Source: Bacillus pumilus
Lineage (GTDB): Bacteria > Bacillota > Bacilli > Bacillales > Bacillaceae
Length of the DNA stretch: 64,000 bases
Direction: 5' to 3'
Assembly: GCF_038738535.1 (NCBI RefSeq)
Contig: NZ_CP046128.1
Coordinates: 1,860,001-1,924,000, forward strand
Within the stretch, counting starts at the first letter, position 1. Each line of letters opens with the position of its first letter. This document shows positions 17,018-25,694 of the stretch, piece after piece. The notes beneath the pieces were generated by a model. It was not told the origin of the DNA. It did no database searches and saw only the letters and a list, made by a program, of their open reading frames with translations. The translations under genes and the position numbers were made by a program.

Positions 17018-17694
17018 CCAAAATGTTCGTGTAAACTTTCCAATATAAAATCCATCATATCCTTGTATTCTGGATCTTCGAAAAATTCGTAGAGAATTTT
17101 ATAGTCATTATATATATCAAGAAGCTCATCCACTATAGATACAGCGAGGAATTCTAGTGATGCTTCGCTTTCTTGTTTCTCTTCTAGTTGTAATAGAGCC
17201 GTTTGAACCATATCTTCTTCCATTTCTTTTGAGGTTTCACCGACGTAATGCACAAAAAGAAGCTGATGAACGAACTGGTCCATCTCATACTTCCTCAGGA
17301 CAAGCGTTAAGTCTTCCTCTTCTGTTTCCAGCCACTCTCCGTCCTTTAGCCTCGTGAGTTCGTAAATGACATCTTCCCAGCCGTCATCAAGGTATCGCCA
17401 TATTTCAGTCCGATGGCCAATAATTTTAAATAGCTCTTTTCCGTAATCTTTTACATATACAACATCGCCAATGAGGAACTCATATTCAATGTCCAGCTTT
17501 TCTGTATCCACAATCACCCCGTCGTACTCATCGTAAAGCTGAAGTGATGTTTCAAAATAAAGCACCTCATTATGATTGACCTCATACAAATAGTGCTGGT
17601 CAATTTGATGGACTTTTGTAATCGTTCCGACTGTGCCGTACATGACAACGACGACAATATCCCCTACTTGATATTTTGGTGCTTTCGCCTTCAT
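17014..17694 (-). CDS. yodN: YodN conserved hypothetical protein
   Basis: A 226-residue soluble acidic protein. The first ~150 residues contain two related beta-rich blocks beginning YQVGDIVVV and FLIGDVVYV, like small KOW/SH3-type barrels; the C-terminal part is helical and Asp/Glu/Tyr-rich. The start at 17694 has AGGGGGAGA; the longer frame has no site. B. subtilis YodN is similar in size and lies between yozD and yozE. Function unknown. Confidence 0.75.
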   Translation of the reverse strand: MKAKAPKYQVGDIVVVVMYGTVGTITKVHQIDQHYLYEVNHNEVLYFETSLQLYDEYDGVIVDTEKLDIEYEFLIGDVVYVKDYGKELFKIIGHRTEIWRYLDDGWEDVIYELTRLKDGEWLETEEEDLTLVLRKYEMDQFVHQLLFVHYVGETSKEMEEDMVQTALLQLEEKQESEASLEFLAVSIVDELLDIYNDYKILYEFFEDPEYKDMMDFILESLHEHFG

Positions 17695-17797
17695 TCTGTC
17701 TCCCCCTTGCCCGACTTTTGGTCTTAACGTATCGTATGCCGGCGCAAGGAATTCTGCATGGGCAACCACACCATGCAAAACGCCATTTTATTTCTCA

Positions 17798-17834
17798 TAA
17801 AAAAACCGCTTCTCCCATCTGGAACAAGCGGTTG
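17798..17834 (-). terminator. Terminator of yozE
   Basis: Arms AACCGCTT (17804-17811) and AAGCGGTT (17826-17833), with seven Ts on the minus strand. Confidence 0.8.
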
Positions 17835-17838
17835 TTTG

Positions 17839-18063
17839 TTATTTTTTTTTGACTTCTACTTCATATTGCTCAAACGCTTCGTCAAATGTTGTCATTGAGC
17901 TCAAATAATCGCCATTTAATTCTAAATAGGCACACAGCTCATGATAATCAATGGACGCTTTCGGGAAGCTGTGATCCTCATAAGCAGCATTTGCAAAATG
18001 GCTGATTTCATCTTTCGGTTTTGGATGTCTGTACTTCATTAAATAATGGTAAAACGACTTCAC
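17839..18063 (-). CDS. yozE: YozE family protein (UPF0346)
   Basis: A 74-residue helical protein with a sterile-alpha-motif-like fold, conserved in Firmicutes. The start is a GTG at 18063, nine bases after GGAGG, giving V/M-KSFYHYLMKYRHPKP, the family N-terminus; a longer ATG frame (18084) has no site. Role unknown. It is the gene between yodN and yokU, as in B. subtilis. Confidence 0.88.
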   Translation of the reverse strand: MKSFYHYLMKYRHPKPKDEISHFANAAYEDHSFPKASIDYHELCAYLELNGDYLSSMTTFDEAFEQYEVEVKKK

Positions 18064-18142
18064 CTGTTTTTCCCTCCGCGACACTCTATTTTGTTGTTAT
18101 ATTATACAGCAATTTGATGACTTGTATAGGCGGAGGTACAAC

Positions 18143-18430
18143 TTATGATGAAAAGTCAAAGTAATTTCGCTTTAATAACCGCTCCATGCTCATTAATTCT
18201 TCGTATGAAATTTTTTCTGGAAGTTTTGTCTGATCCACTAAAATTAATTGATCTTCTATCTCTTTGACCGTCTCATCCTTTTGATATAACATGCCGCAGT
18301 GCGTGCAGGAAATGGACGGTGTTTCGATGATTTCAATTGATTGTGTGCCAGTGATCAGTTCCCAATAGACTGTTGTCTGCTCTGCGTTTGCTTTGTTTTC
18401 CTCACACCAATCACATGTCAGCAAGGTCAT
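18143..18430 (-). CDS. yokU: YokU-type zinc-ribbon protein
   Basis: A 95-residue protein with two CxxC pairs (CDWC at 6-9, CTHC at 42-45), the YgiT-type zinc finger pattern seen at antitoxin N-termini, but without a DNA-binding helix-turn-helix after it. Its ATG overlaps the kamA stop (ATGA, 18427-18430), with GGAGGAGAA inside kamA, so translation is coupled. YokU accompanies kamA in many bacilli, suggesting a role linked to lysine aminomutase, not yet defined. Confidence 0.82.
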   Translation of the reverse strand: MTLLTCDWCEENKANAEQTTVYWELITGTQSIEIIETPSISCTHCGMLYQKDETVKEIEDQLILVDQTKLPEKISYEELMSMERLLKRNYFDFSS

Positions 18431-19827
18431 TTCTCCTCCTTTACAGTTTGATCTTTTTTGAGCTGTGCTTGATATTTTTTCTCTTTTAATTCATCTCGTT
18501 TTTCACGTTTGTTTTTGAGTGTGTCATGCTCAGGATTTGTCTCATATGCTTCTCTTCGTTTCATCCGGCTTAAATTCTCAGGCGTAAACGATTTCGCTTC
18601 ATCCTGAAATAGTGCGGTAACACCAATTGCCGGTTCTTGTTTCTCTTCATAAATTTCATTAAAATACGCATCTGCCTGCCCTGCGACGTAATGCTCTGGT
18701 TCAGGGTAAGAGGTGATCACACCTTCAAAGTTACGAAGGACGACTTTGTCAGGGCTTTGCGATAATAAATAATTTGGCTGTAAGGCGATCTTTCCTCCGC
18801 CTCCTGGTGCATCTACAACAAAGCTTGGCACGGCATACCCGCTCGTATGCCCTCTTAAGCCTTCAATGATTTCAAGACCTTTTGATACTGGTGTTCTAAA
18901 GTGGCCAATCCCCTCAGATAAATCACATTGATAGATATAATAAGGTCTGACCCGTATCTTCACGAGATCGTGCATCAGCTTCTTCATAATCGGCACACTG
19001 TCGTTAATACCTGCAAGGATGACAGCCTGATTACCAACAGGGACGCCGGCATTCACAAGACGTTCGCACGCTTCTTTGGCTTCTTTCGTAATTTCAATGC
19101 TTGTATTGAAATGGGTATTCAGCCAAACCGGATGATATTTTTTCAAAATCTCGCACAGCTCATCTGTAATGCGCTGCGGAAAGACGACCGGCGCGCGGGT
19201 TCCTATCCGAATGATCTCAACGTGCGGAATGTCTCGTAAGTTTTTCAAAATGTATTCAAGCACTTGATCATTGATTAAGAGCCCATCTCCGCCGGAAATT
19301 AACACATCCCGCACCTCAGGTGTTTCTCTAATATATCCAATGGCAGCATCTAACTGCTTTTTTGGCACGCCCATACCGATCTGGCCGGAAAAACGTCTTC
19401 TCGTACAATAGCGGCAGTACATGGAGCACTGATTTGTTACAAGAAAGAGCACACGATCTGGGTACCGATGCGTTAACCCCGGGACAGGTGAGTCCTCATC
19501 TTCATGCAGCGGGTCTTCCAAGTCATATTTTGTTTTATGCAGCTCCTCAGCGATTGGCACAGATTGCATACGTACTGGGCATCTTGGATCGTCTGGATTC
19601 ATCAGTGAGGCATAGTAGGGTGTAATGTTGAGTGGAATGGTTTTGGTGGAAATCTTCACCCCTTCTCTTTCCTCTTCTGTTAAGTTCACGATTTTCTCTA
19701 AATCTTCAAGCGTTTTCACGGTATGCGTCAGCTGCCAAATCCAGTCGTTCCACTTTTCCTCAGGTACATCCTTCCAAAGCTCAATGTCCTTCCAATGACG
19801 CGCCGGTTCATACAGTTTCTGATTCAT
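18427..19827 (-). CDS. kamA: Lysine 2,3-aminomutase KamA
   Basis: A 466-residue radical-SAM, PLP-dependent enzyme that turns L-lysine into L-beta-lysine. The iron-sulfur motif CSMYCRYC (Cys134, Cys138, Cys141) and the PLP-lysine segment DAPGGGGKIAL (near 330-340) are intact. The start at 19827 follows AGGGGGA; upstream in-frame Met codons are too near or lack a site. beta-Lysine can be acetylated to an osmolyte or degraded; the usual partner acetyltransferase (ablB/yodP) is not next to it here. A sigma-54-type promoter lies directly upstream. Confidence 0.93.
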   Translation of the reverse strand: MNQKLYEPARHWKDIELWKDVPEEKWNDWIWQLTHTVKTLEDLEKIVNLTEEEREGVKISTKTIPLNITPYYASLMNPDDPRCPVRMQSVPIAEELHKTKYDLEDPLHEDEDSPVPGLTHRYPDRVLFLVTNQCSMYCRYCTRRRFSGQIGMGVPKKQLDAAIGYIRETPEVRDVLISGGDGLLINDQVLEYILKNLRDIPHVEIIRIGTRAPVVFPQRITDELCEILKKYHPVWLNTHFNTSIEITKEAKEACERLVNAGVPVGNQAVILAGINDSVPIMKKLMHDLVKIRVRPYYIYQCDLSEGIGHFRTPVSKGLEIIEGLRGHTSGYAVPSFVVDAPGGGGKIALQPNYLLSQSPDKVVLRNFEGVITSYPEPEHYVAGQADAYFNEIYEEKQEPAIGVTALFQDEAKSFTPENLSRMKRREAYETNPEHDTLKNKREKRDELKEKKYQAQLKKDQTVKEEK

Positions 19828-19860
19828 ATCCATTCCCCCTATCAGCATTCACCTTATACT

Positions 19861-19878
19861 ATGCAAGTTATGTGCCAA
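19861..19878 (-). promoter_or_regulatory. Sigma-54 (-24/-12) promoter of kamA
   Basis: On the minus strand the sequence reads TTGGCAC, five bases, TTGCA. This matches the sigma-54 consensus at every key position, including GG at -24 and GC at -12 with correct spacing. Transcription would begin near 19850, about 25 bases before the kamA start. Confidence 0.8.
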
Positions 19879-19944
19879 CATGGGAAAATGCCCCTATTCT
19901 TTACAAAAGGAGCTTTACCCGTGATATTCAATGGATGTTGGTGC

Positions 19945-21321
19945 CTATTTTTCGGCATCTGCATATTTCTTCAGTTTATACTGCAGCGTTTGTCGAGGGA
20001 TTTTTAAGGCTGCGGCGGTTTTTTTAATATTGCCATGATGCTGATTTAAAGCTTCTTGAATCAATGTTTGTTCAAATGAAGAAACCTGACTTTTTAAGGA
20101 GGCGTCGGGTGTTTCTTCCTCGATCTTCTGCGTACGTAAATGAGCAGGAAGGTATGAAGGAGTGATGTCTTCCGCTTCCTTTGGCATCATCAATACGGCA
20201 TGCTCAATGGTATGTTTTAATTCTCTGACGTTTCCCGGCCAGTGGTGAGCCATAAACAATTGTTCCGTTTCTTCAGAAAGGCGTTTGACGTTTTTTGAAA
20301 ACTGCTGATGATAGGTTTGAATGAAATGGCGGGAAAGCAGCGGGATGTCTTGCTTTCTCTCACGAAGCGGCGGGATATGAAAAGATGACACATGCAGTCT
20401 ATAAAATAAGTCTTCTCTTAAAATTTGCTTTTTCACCGCTTCAAATGGGTCCATATTGAGTGCAGTAATGAGTCTTACATCCACTTGAATCGCTTTTGCA
20501 TCCCCAATACGGCGCACAACACCATCCTCTAACACACGTAATAATTTCGTCTGCAGCGTGAGCGGCATCGCTTGCAGTTCATCAAGAAAAAGCGTGCCTC
20601 CATCAGCCAATTCAAAGAGCCCCTTGCGATCAATTGCGCCCGTATAGCTCCCTTTGACAGATCCGAATAATAGGCTCTCAAGTAGCGATTCTGGAAGTGC
20701 TGCACAGTTTTGCGGAATGAACACTTGGTTTTTCCGGTCAGATTCATGAACAATGGCTTGAACGAGCACTTCTTTCCCTGTCCCTGTTTCCCCGTAGACA
20801 ACAACTGATGACGGATAAGCAGCTGCTTTTTTTGCCTTTTCAAGCATTTCTTTTAAGAACGGATCATTTGTTAAAAATGAAGCAAAATCATGCATTTGTT
20901 CTGCCCCAGCCACATCGTGTATCCGTTTTTTTTGATCTAAACGATTTGAAAGGGCTGACAGCTTCGATACATCTTTTGCGACTTCGACCGCGCCTATTAA
21001 CTTGCTTTCTTCAATAATGGGCAATGTCGTGTTGACGGTTTCAATTCTTTCTCCGTTTTTATTCAAATAGGTTTGCAGCGAATGATAAATGGGCTTCCCA
21101 GTTCTCAAAACATGCATAAGCGTACTTGTTTTTTCTGTTAAAGAGGGATACACCTCAAGGATGTACTTGCCAATCACCTCTTCTTTTTGTAAACAGTCAA
21201 ACTTAGCGGCATTATGATTGTAAAAGATCGTCATGCCTTGATCATCTACAACATGAATGGCTTCATCAATGGCTTCTAAAATTAATTCAAACCAATCCGC
21301 TCTTTCGACAACTTTCCCCAT
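19945..21321 (-). CDS. Sigma-54-dependent activator (PAS-AAA+-Fis), KamR-like
   Basis: A 458-residue enhancer-binding protein. An N-terminal PAS sensor (about 8-125) precedes the AAA+ domain: Walker A GETGTGKE (near 176), the sigma-54 contact loop as GSYTGA instead of GAFTGA (near 237), Walker B GGTLFLDE, and LFYRL. A Fis-type helix-turn-helix ends the protein (about 415-455). GAGGGGGAAAG precedes the ATG. It lies just upstream of kamA on the same strand with the sigma-54 promoter between them, as in the kam operons of the B. cereus group where the activator is called KamR; in B. subtilis 168 kamA lacks this neighbour. It resembles RocR in layout. Confidence 0.85.
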   Translation of the reverse strand: MGKVVERADWFELILEAIDEAIHVVDDQGMTIFYNHNAAKFDCLQKEEVIGKYILEVYPSLTEKTSTLMHVLRTGKPIYHSLQTYLNKNGERIETVNTTLPIIEESKLIGAVEVAKDVSKLSALSNRLDQKKRIHDVAGAEQMHDFASFLTNDPFLKEMLEKAKKAAAYPSSVVVYGETGTGKEVLVQAIVHESDRKNQVFIPQNCAALPESLLESLLFGSVKGSYTGAIDRKGLFELADGGTLFLDELQAMPLTLQTKLLRVLEDGVVRRIGDAKAIQVDVRLITALNMDPFEAVKKQILREDLFYRLHVSSFHIPPLRERKQDIPLLSRHFIQTYHQQFSKNVKRLSEETEQLFMAHHWPGNVRELKHTIEHAVLMMPKEAEDITPSYLPAHLRTQKIEEETPDASLKSQVSSFEQTLIQEALNQHHGNIKKTAAALKIPRQTLQYKLKKYADAEK

Positions 21322-21346
21322 TCTTTCCCCCTCACTTTCAGTGCCA

Positions 21347-21368
21347 AAAAACCGGCGTCTATTGCCGG
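21347..21368 (-). terminator. Hairpin with T tract in the activator gene leader
   Basis: Minus-strand CCGGC / GCCGG with a seven-base loop, followed by six Ts, ending about 25 bases before the activator ATG. It looks like a short intrinsic terminator or attenuator placed between any upstream promoter and the gene. Confidence 0.45.
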
Positions 21369-21463
21369 ATTTTCAGCGGCTTGATCATCTTCATCACACC
21401 TTCTCCTGTCCTTTCATGTTTCGCTTTTTCCTTGCAACTTCCTGCTTTTTTTGTCTATAGCGT

Positions 21464-21494
21464 CAAAAAAGCACCCCTCTTATGAGGAGTGCTT
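21464..21494 (-). terminator. Terminator of the cgeCD operon
   Basis: GCACTCCTC / GAGGGGTGC with one G-U pair and six Ts on the minus strand, overlapping the cgeD stop codon. Confidence 0.8.
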
Positions 21495-22769
21495 TCGCCC
21501 TGATGTTTGATAAAGAGACATATCGAATTCTTGCAGCGATTCCATATACAGCGGCACTATCGGCTTTCCTTCTTGAAATAACGTAAATTGGGAAGGGTAT
21601 AAATTAATTGGCTGATGATAAAAAGCAAATCGCTTCACGACATCAGGATCAATACGGTAAAAGGTATGGTGCATCAGTAAATAGACATCTTGTTTCCATT
21701 TAAACAGCCGCCTGTTTGGCGGACTAAATACTGGAGAAACTTGAATCATGCCGCCATCTTCAAACATCTGAAGCCGTTCATTTGAAATCGTATAGATCTC
21801 CTTAGGGTGAAACTGAAAATATTGCACGTCACGTTTTGCAGCAAATCGCCTTTTTTTCTGTTCTTCAATATAATAGAACGTTTTTCCATGATCTGCCGTG
21901 ACAACTGTATAATTTGGTACTGCCAGCATGTCTTTCATCTCATATTTCATCGCACATAACGATGGCACCCGAATCGCGCGCCTGTTTTTTTCGTTCACCC
22001 AGCACCTTTCAATTTCATGAAGATTGCCGCCTGCGATTTGGTAGTAATCCCCTTCCTTTTCAATCACCGTTCCGTCAATGAGATCATACGGCATACTCGA
22101 AAACAGATGATGAAAGGAATGAGGGGTTTTATACGTTGTATCAAGTACATCTCTTAATGGAAAAAACGCGGCAAATTGATTCAGCCTCATCCAAAAAACA
22201 GAATCTGCATGATGCCAGTGTTTCGGCCCATCATCCCAATATTGCCCGTATTTTTCATGAATTAGCGGAAGCAAACGCCTTCTGTGCATGACCGAACAAT
22301 GATCCACTTGAAAGGACGCATGCTCCAAGATTTGGTCTGCTTCACGGACAAAGCTCATGGTCTCAACTAAATGCTTATCAACATGCACGACCCGCTGCGA
22401 GGAATACACGATATCGATATGAGGCTTCGACTGAAAAATATCCACCATTTTCTGCAAACGATCTTGATGATACACAGTATCATCTGTTAAATAACAAATG
22501 AGCTGACCTGTTATACGGGTTAGCGCTTCATTAATAAGCGTCGCATACCGAACGGTTAACAGCCGTTTTGCAGGATGAACCGTGCGTGAATACAGATGAA
22601 TGCGTTCATCGTCTAAATAGGGCTGGATCTTTTGGAGGGTGCCTTGTTCTGAGCCATCATCCATAATCAGAAGCTCCCAATTTGAATACGTTTGTTCCAC
22701 CATACTCTTTAGCACACGATCAATGAAATCAGGTTTATTGTAGCTTGTTAAAATTACCGATACTTTCAT
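21480..22769 (-). CDS. cgeD: Spore maturation glycosyltransferase CgeD
   Basis: A 429-residue protein with an N-terminal GT-A family 2 glycosyltransferase domain (about 1-210): VSVILTSYNKPDFI at the start, MDDGS near 38 and a TDD nucleotide-sugar motif near 96. The C-terminal ~200 residues are specific to CgeD-like proteins. The start at 22769 is nine bases from AAAGGATAATG. In B. subtilis cgeCDE is a late mother-cell operon that decorates the spore crust with polysaccharide. No cgeE follows here; the operon ends at a terminator. Confidence 0.85.
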   Translation of the reverse strand: MKVSVILTSYNKPDFIDRVLKSMVEQTYSNWELLIMDDGSEQGTLQKIQPYLDDERIHLYSRTVHPAKRLLTVRYATLINEALTRITGQLICYLTDDTVYHQDRLQKMVDIFQSKPHIDIVYSSQRVVHVDKHLVETMSFVREADQILEHASFQVDHCSVMHRRRLLPLIHEKYGQYWDDGPKHWHHADSVFWMRLNQFAAFFPLRDVLDTTYKTPHSFHHLFSSMPYDLIDGTVIEKEGDYYQIAGGNLHEIERCWVNEKNRRAIRVPSLCAMKYEMKDMLAVPNYTVVTADHGKTFYYIEEQKKRRFAAKRDVQYFQFHPKEIYTISNERLQMFEDGGMIQVSPVFSPPNRRLFKWKQDVYLLMHHTFYRIDPDVVKRFAFYHQPINLYPSQFTLFQEGKPIVPLYMESLQEFDMSLYQTSGRKHSS

Positions 22770-22792
22770 GATCATTATCCTTTTTAATTAGA

Positions 22793-23113
22793 TTAAAAAG
22801 CCCCCCAGCTGACAATGTTCACGTAAGGAACATTCACTCTTAGCTGATTTGTCACGTTTTTAAAGACCGCTACTGTATCAAAGAGCTGCACAACAACTAC
22901 GTTTTGAAGGACCTCTCCATTGACTAAATGAACACGTGGCAGCGGAATGCCAAGCTCAAGCCATGGACGAAGTAATTCTTTGATGTCTGACACACTCTCT
23001 TCCTCACTTTCTTCTAAAAGACGAAGAAGAAGTAAAATCAAGATGACTTCAAGTACTCCTTCTGCTTCTAGTAATTCTTCGTTCCAACCATTTAATAATT
23101 GTTCAAATTCCAT
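22793..23113 (-). CDS. cgeC: Spore crust maturation protein CgeC
   Basis: A 106-residue protein, N-terminal half helical and Leu/Glu-rich (VILILLLLRLLEESEEES near 22-40), C-terminal half of beta strands ending VNIVSWGAF. AGAGAGGGAT precedes the ATG. It is first in a two-gene unit with cgeD (23 bases apart) and divergent from cgeA, the same arrangement as B. subtilis cgeCDE/cgeAB. A role in crust assembly is inferred from that. Confidence 0.78.
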   Translation of the reverse strand: MEFEQLLNGWNEELLEAEGVLEVILILLLLRLLEESEEESVSDIKELLRPWLELGIPLPRVHLVNGEVLQNVVVVQLFDTVAVFKNVTNQLRVNVPYVNIVSWGAF

Positions 23114-23147
23114 TCATAATCCCTCTCTCTTCACATTTAATCTTTAC

Positions 23148-23156
23148 TAGAGTATG
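23148..23156 (-). promoter_or_regulatory. Sigma-K -10 element of cgeCD
   Basis: CATACTCTA on the minus strand, a full match to CATANNNTA, about 35 bases before the cgeC start. The base pair 16 bases upstream is GC instead of AC, so the -35 half is weak; a GerE-type activator could compensate. Confidence 0.5.
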
Positions 23157-23253
23157 AGAATCACTTCATTTAGCCTCAGCATTTGAAAACATTTTTAAAA
23201 ATGTGTGAAGTAATTAAATGAAAAAAAGAACAAGGAATCAGCGTTCTGCTTAT

Positions 23254-23280
23254 ACCAAAAAAAGTGAACGGCATATACAT
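23254..23280 (+). promoter_or_regulatory. Possible sigma-K promoter of cgeAB
   Basis: AC (23254-23255), 16 bases, then CATATACAT (23272-23280), matching the CATA core but not the last TA. It lies about 40 bases before the cgeA start. Confidence 0.45.
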
Positions 23281-23320
23281 AGGGGTGAGTTTGAATTGAT
23301 GAAGAAAGGATGGGGAAAAA

Positions 23321-23722
23321 ATGAGCGACAAGCGTGCCGAATTAAAAAAAGAACTATTGAAAGTGTTTTTCAAACCACTTACTCGTGCATTAACAGTTAA
23401 TCTTGAAGAAGGAGGAGTTCAAATGGAAGAAAAATTGAACGATTTATTAAGTGAAGTGGCAGCTGAGGCATCACCTTCAGATTCTGCTACAACACTCGAT
23501 GTATCTCAGCCAGCAAGATGGATTTTTGCAAGACTTGCACCAGGAACCGTCATCAGCATTGTCACTGACTCAGGAGACTTAATCGGGCCAGTTCAATTCG
23601 TAGCATTCAATGCTTTAACGGGTGTTGTATTTGTTACACAAGAAAGCTCAGTCACACCAACAGGCTCTGCAACGACTTTATTAGATGTAGATAAAGTTGA
23701 AAGTGTTACGTTCACATCTTAA
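23321..23722 (+). CDS. cgeA: Spore crust protein CgeA
   Basis: A 133-residue protein, the same length as B. subtilis CgeA, an outermost crust protein on which glycans are placed. The N-terminus is basic and helical ([12 protein letters not shown]), the rest is beta-rich with a Gly/Thr/Ser-rich end. AAAGGATGGGG precedes the ATG. An internal Met at 23423 with AAGGAGGAG upstream could start a shorter 99-residue form, which is unusual (see findings). It leads the cgeAB pair. Confidence 0.82.
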   Translation: MSDKRAELKKELLKVFFKPLTRALTVNLEEGGVQMEEKLNDLLSEVAAEASPSDSATTLDVSQPARWIFARLAPGTVISIVTDSGDLIGPVQFVAFNALTGVVFVTQESSVTPTGSATTLLDVDKVESVTFTS

Positions 23723-23737
23723 TGTGAGAGGGTCATG

Positions 23738-24700
23738 ATGAAGCTTCTTTATATCAGCTCTGGCTACGGCGGAATCTATCACATGTTTGATCAATGGGTA
23801 GAAGAGAGCTTCATTGATTCCCCCTTTTCATGTGTAAAAATTGATCGAGAATCTCTACCCGCTCACATGCACAAAATCCGGACATTTTCTCCGGATTTTG
23901 TTTTGATGATGATCGGTGATCATGTTCCGAGCGAAGTGCTTCATCAATTCAAACAAGAAAAGATCCCGATCGTTTTGTGGATGACAGAAGATCCCTTTTA
24001 TACAGATGTGTCAGCTGCTTGCACACGTGATGCGCGGCTCATATTAACGATTGATGAAGGAGCTTTGCCATTTTACAAACAATTGGGCATAGGTCACACC
24101 CACTACTTTCCCATTCCGGCAAATACACGTGTTTTTCAAAAAAACGAATCGCCTGAAGAGATGTGCAACTATGACATTGCACTCGCCGGCTACCCTTATC
24201 CCAACCGCATCATCGCCATTGATACACTCTTACAACAGAACAAATGGCGGATTCTCGTTGCAGGTAAGGAATGGCATCGTCATTTAAATAAGTCACGAAG
24301 ACATTATCGAAATCTCACACTAGTGACCAATTGGCTGAGCCCTCAGCAAATGGCGGACATCTATCAGCAATCAGCGATTGTTCTTAACCCGCACAGGCCG
24401 GCTCAGTTTGCCTATAATAAAAACAAAGCCATGATTCAAAATGTAAGCCTGAACAACAGAGCGTTTGATATCGCTGCAGCTGGAAGCTTTCAATTGACGG
24501 ATCTACAACCGCCGCAAGCTTTTTCAAGCTTCGTTTTTTATAAAGATGAGGACGATTTGCTGGAACAGGTTGAATATTATGGATCAAATGCCGAGAAAAG
24601 AAAAGCGATCGCACGAAACAATTACGAACAAGTCGTTTCCTGGAATACATTTGAGACATTTCCACACAGGCTTTATGAGATCGTAAAAAGCGCCCTATGA
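23738..24700 (+). CDS. cgeB: Spore maturation glycosyltransferase CgeB
   Basis: A 320-residue CgeB-family glycosyltransferase with a GT-B-like second half (glycosyltransferase 1_2 family). SGYGGIYHMFDQW lies at the start and a nucleotide-sugar binding region with DIAAAGSFQLTD near 248. Of two adjacent ATGs the second (23738) has better spacing from AGAGGG. In B. subtilis CgeB works with CgeA and the Sps proteins to glycosylate the crust. It follows cgeA by 15 bases and ends at a strong terminator. Confidence 0.83.
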   Translation: MKLLYISSGYGGIYHMFDQWVEESFIDSPFSCVKIDRESLPAHMHKIRTFSPDFVLMMIGDHVPSEVLHQFKQEKIPIVLWMTEDPFYTDVSAACTRDARLILTIDEGALPFYKQLGIGHTHYFPIPANTRVFQKNESPEEMCNYDIALAGYPYPNRIIAIDTLLQQNKWRILVAGKEWHRHLNKSRRHYRNLTLVTNWLSPQQMADIYQQSAIVLNPHRPAQFAYNKNKAMIQNVSLNNRAFDIAAAGSFQLTDLQPPQAFSSFVFYKDEDDLLEQVEYYGSNAEKRKAIARNNYEQVVSWNTFETFPHRLYEIVKSAL

Positions 24701-24713
24701 CCGGGCGCTTTTC
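24686..24713 (+). terminator. Terminator of cgeAB, spanning the cgeB stop
   Basis: Perfect ten-bp arms AAAAGCGCCC (24686-24695) and GGGCGCTTTT (24703-24712). The cgeB stop codon is in the loop. Confidence 0.85.
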
Positions 24714-24728
24714 TCGTTGAAATTCATC

Positions 24729-25451
24729 TTATGCATAACCCTCCGCATCTCGGCGAGCCAATAAGACTTTCTCCGCTTTCTCAAGGTCTTCCTCCTGTTT
24801 CACCACGAGTGATTTTTGGCGATCCATGATATACGCTCCAACAGATCCTTCTAAAAAGGAATGAATGCATTCTTTTGCATATGGAACATAAAAAGCATAC
24901 ACTGCTCCATTTAAACGGCCATACGTATATGGCTGCTCATGCTTTGGTATGAAAAAGTAATGATTGTCCTTATATAAAGTTGCTTCATTATTCTCATGCA
25001 GTGTCCATGTTTCATTTGGGTTTTCTAGCGCCTCTGTAAAAGATGCCATGCAGTCATAATTCCCTTCTACTAGAAGCTGCAAGCACTTCTCAATATCTTC
25101 CGGCTCTCTTAAAGGAGACGATGGATGCAAATATAGAACAATATCAAAGGTCTTCCCCTCACGTTCTAAATAAGCAAGCGCATGCTTCACAGCTATGAGT
25201 GACGGTGTTTGTTCCGTTACATGCGTGTCTGGCAGTTCAATCACATGGGCTCCGTAGTGAGATGAAATGATTTGAGTATTGACATCCTCTGTAGAGACGA
25301 TGACTTCATCTAACTCAATCATTTGCAGTAACGGCTGAATGGTCCAATAGATGAGCGGCCGCTCCGCCAATACGCGAATGTGTTCATCGTGCTGATCGCG
25401 CCTACTTCTAAAAGCTGGTATCAAGGCTAAAATACGATTTCCCCTATACAT
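24729..25451 (-). CDS. CMP-sugar synthetase-like cytidylyltransferase (SpsF/NeuA/PseF type)
   Basis: A 240-residue cytidylyltransferase-family protein. It has ILALIPAFRSRRDQ at the start (nucleotide-binding loop), LAERPLIYWTI, DIVLYLHPSSPLREPEDIE (catalytic Asp region) and a DRQKSL segment near the end, as in enzymes that activate nonulosonic acids with CTP. AGAAGGG precedes the ATG at 25451. It lies between cgeB and spsM, convergent with cgeB. The B. subtilis sps operon encodes a related enzyme (SpsF), so this may be the spore-surface sugar activator or a second copy. The exact sugar is unknown. Confidence 0.75.
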   Translation of the reverse strand: MYRGNRILALIPAFRSRRDQHDEHIRVLAERPLIYWTIQPLLQMIELDEVIVSTEDVNTQIISSHYGAHVIELPDTHVTEQTPSLIAVKHALAYLEREGKTFDIVLYLHPSSPLREPEDIEKCLQLLVEGNYDCMASFTEALENPNETWTLHENNEATLYKDNHYFFIPKHEQPYTYGRLNGAVYAFYVPYAKECIHSFLEGSVGAYIMDRQKSLVVKQEEDLEKAEKVLLARRDAEGYA

Positions 25452-25634
25452 GTATTCCCTTCTCCCCTCGCGCAAAGCTCTCTTCATTTTTATCCGAGCT
25501 GATCGCAGTACTGAAGTGTTCAGGTCTCTCGTTTTTCTACTTGTTCTCTTATCTCTCCATATTCTATTAAGACGTCAAGCAGATGGTTATAATTTGTTCA
25601 CCTAATTTATATAGAAAGTGGTTCTTTTCCTCAA

Positions 25635-25660
25635 ACGGATACCGCTCTTTCACATATGAT
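25635..25660 (+). promoter_or_regulatory. Sigma-K promoter of spsM
   Basis: AC (25635-25636), 16 bases, CATATGAT (25653-25660), matching AC-N16-CATANNNT, about 35 bases before the spsM start. B. subtilis spsM is a late mother-cell gene restored when SPbeta excises, which agrees. Confidence 0.65.
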
Positions 25661-25694
25661 GCAAAGTAGAGAAATGAGAGTTGGGGGATTAGAT

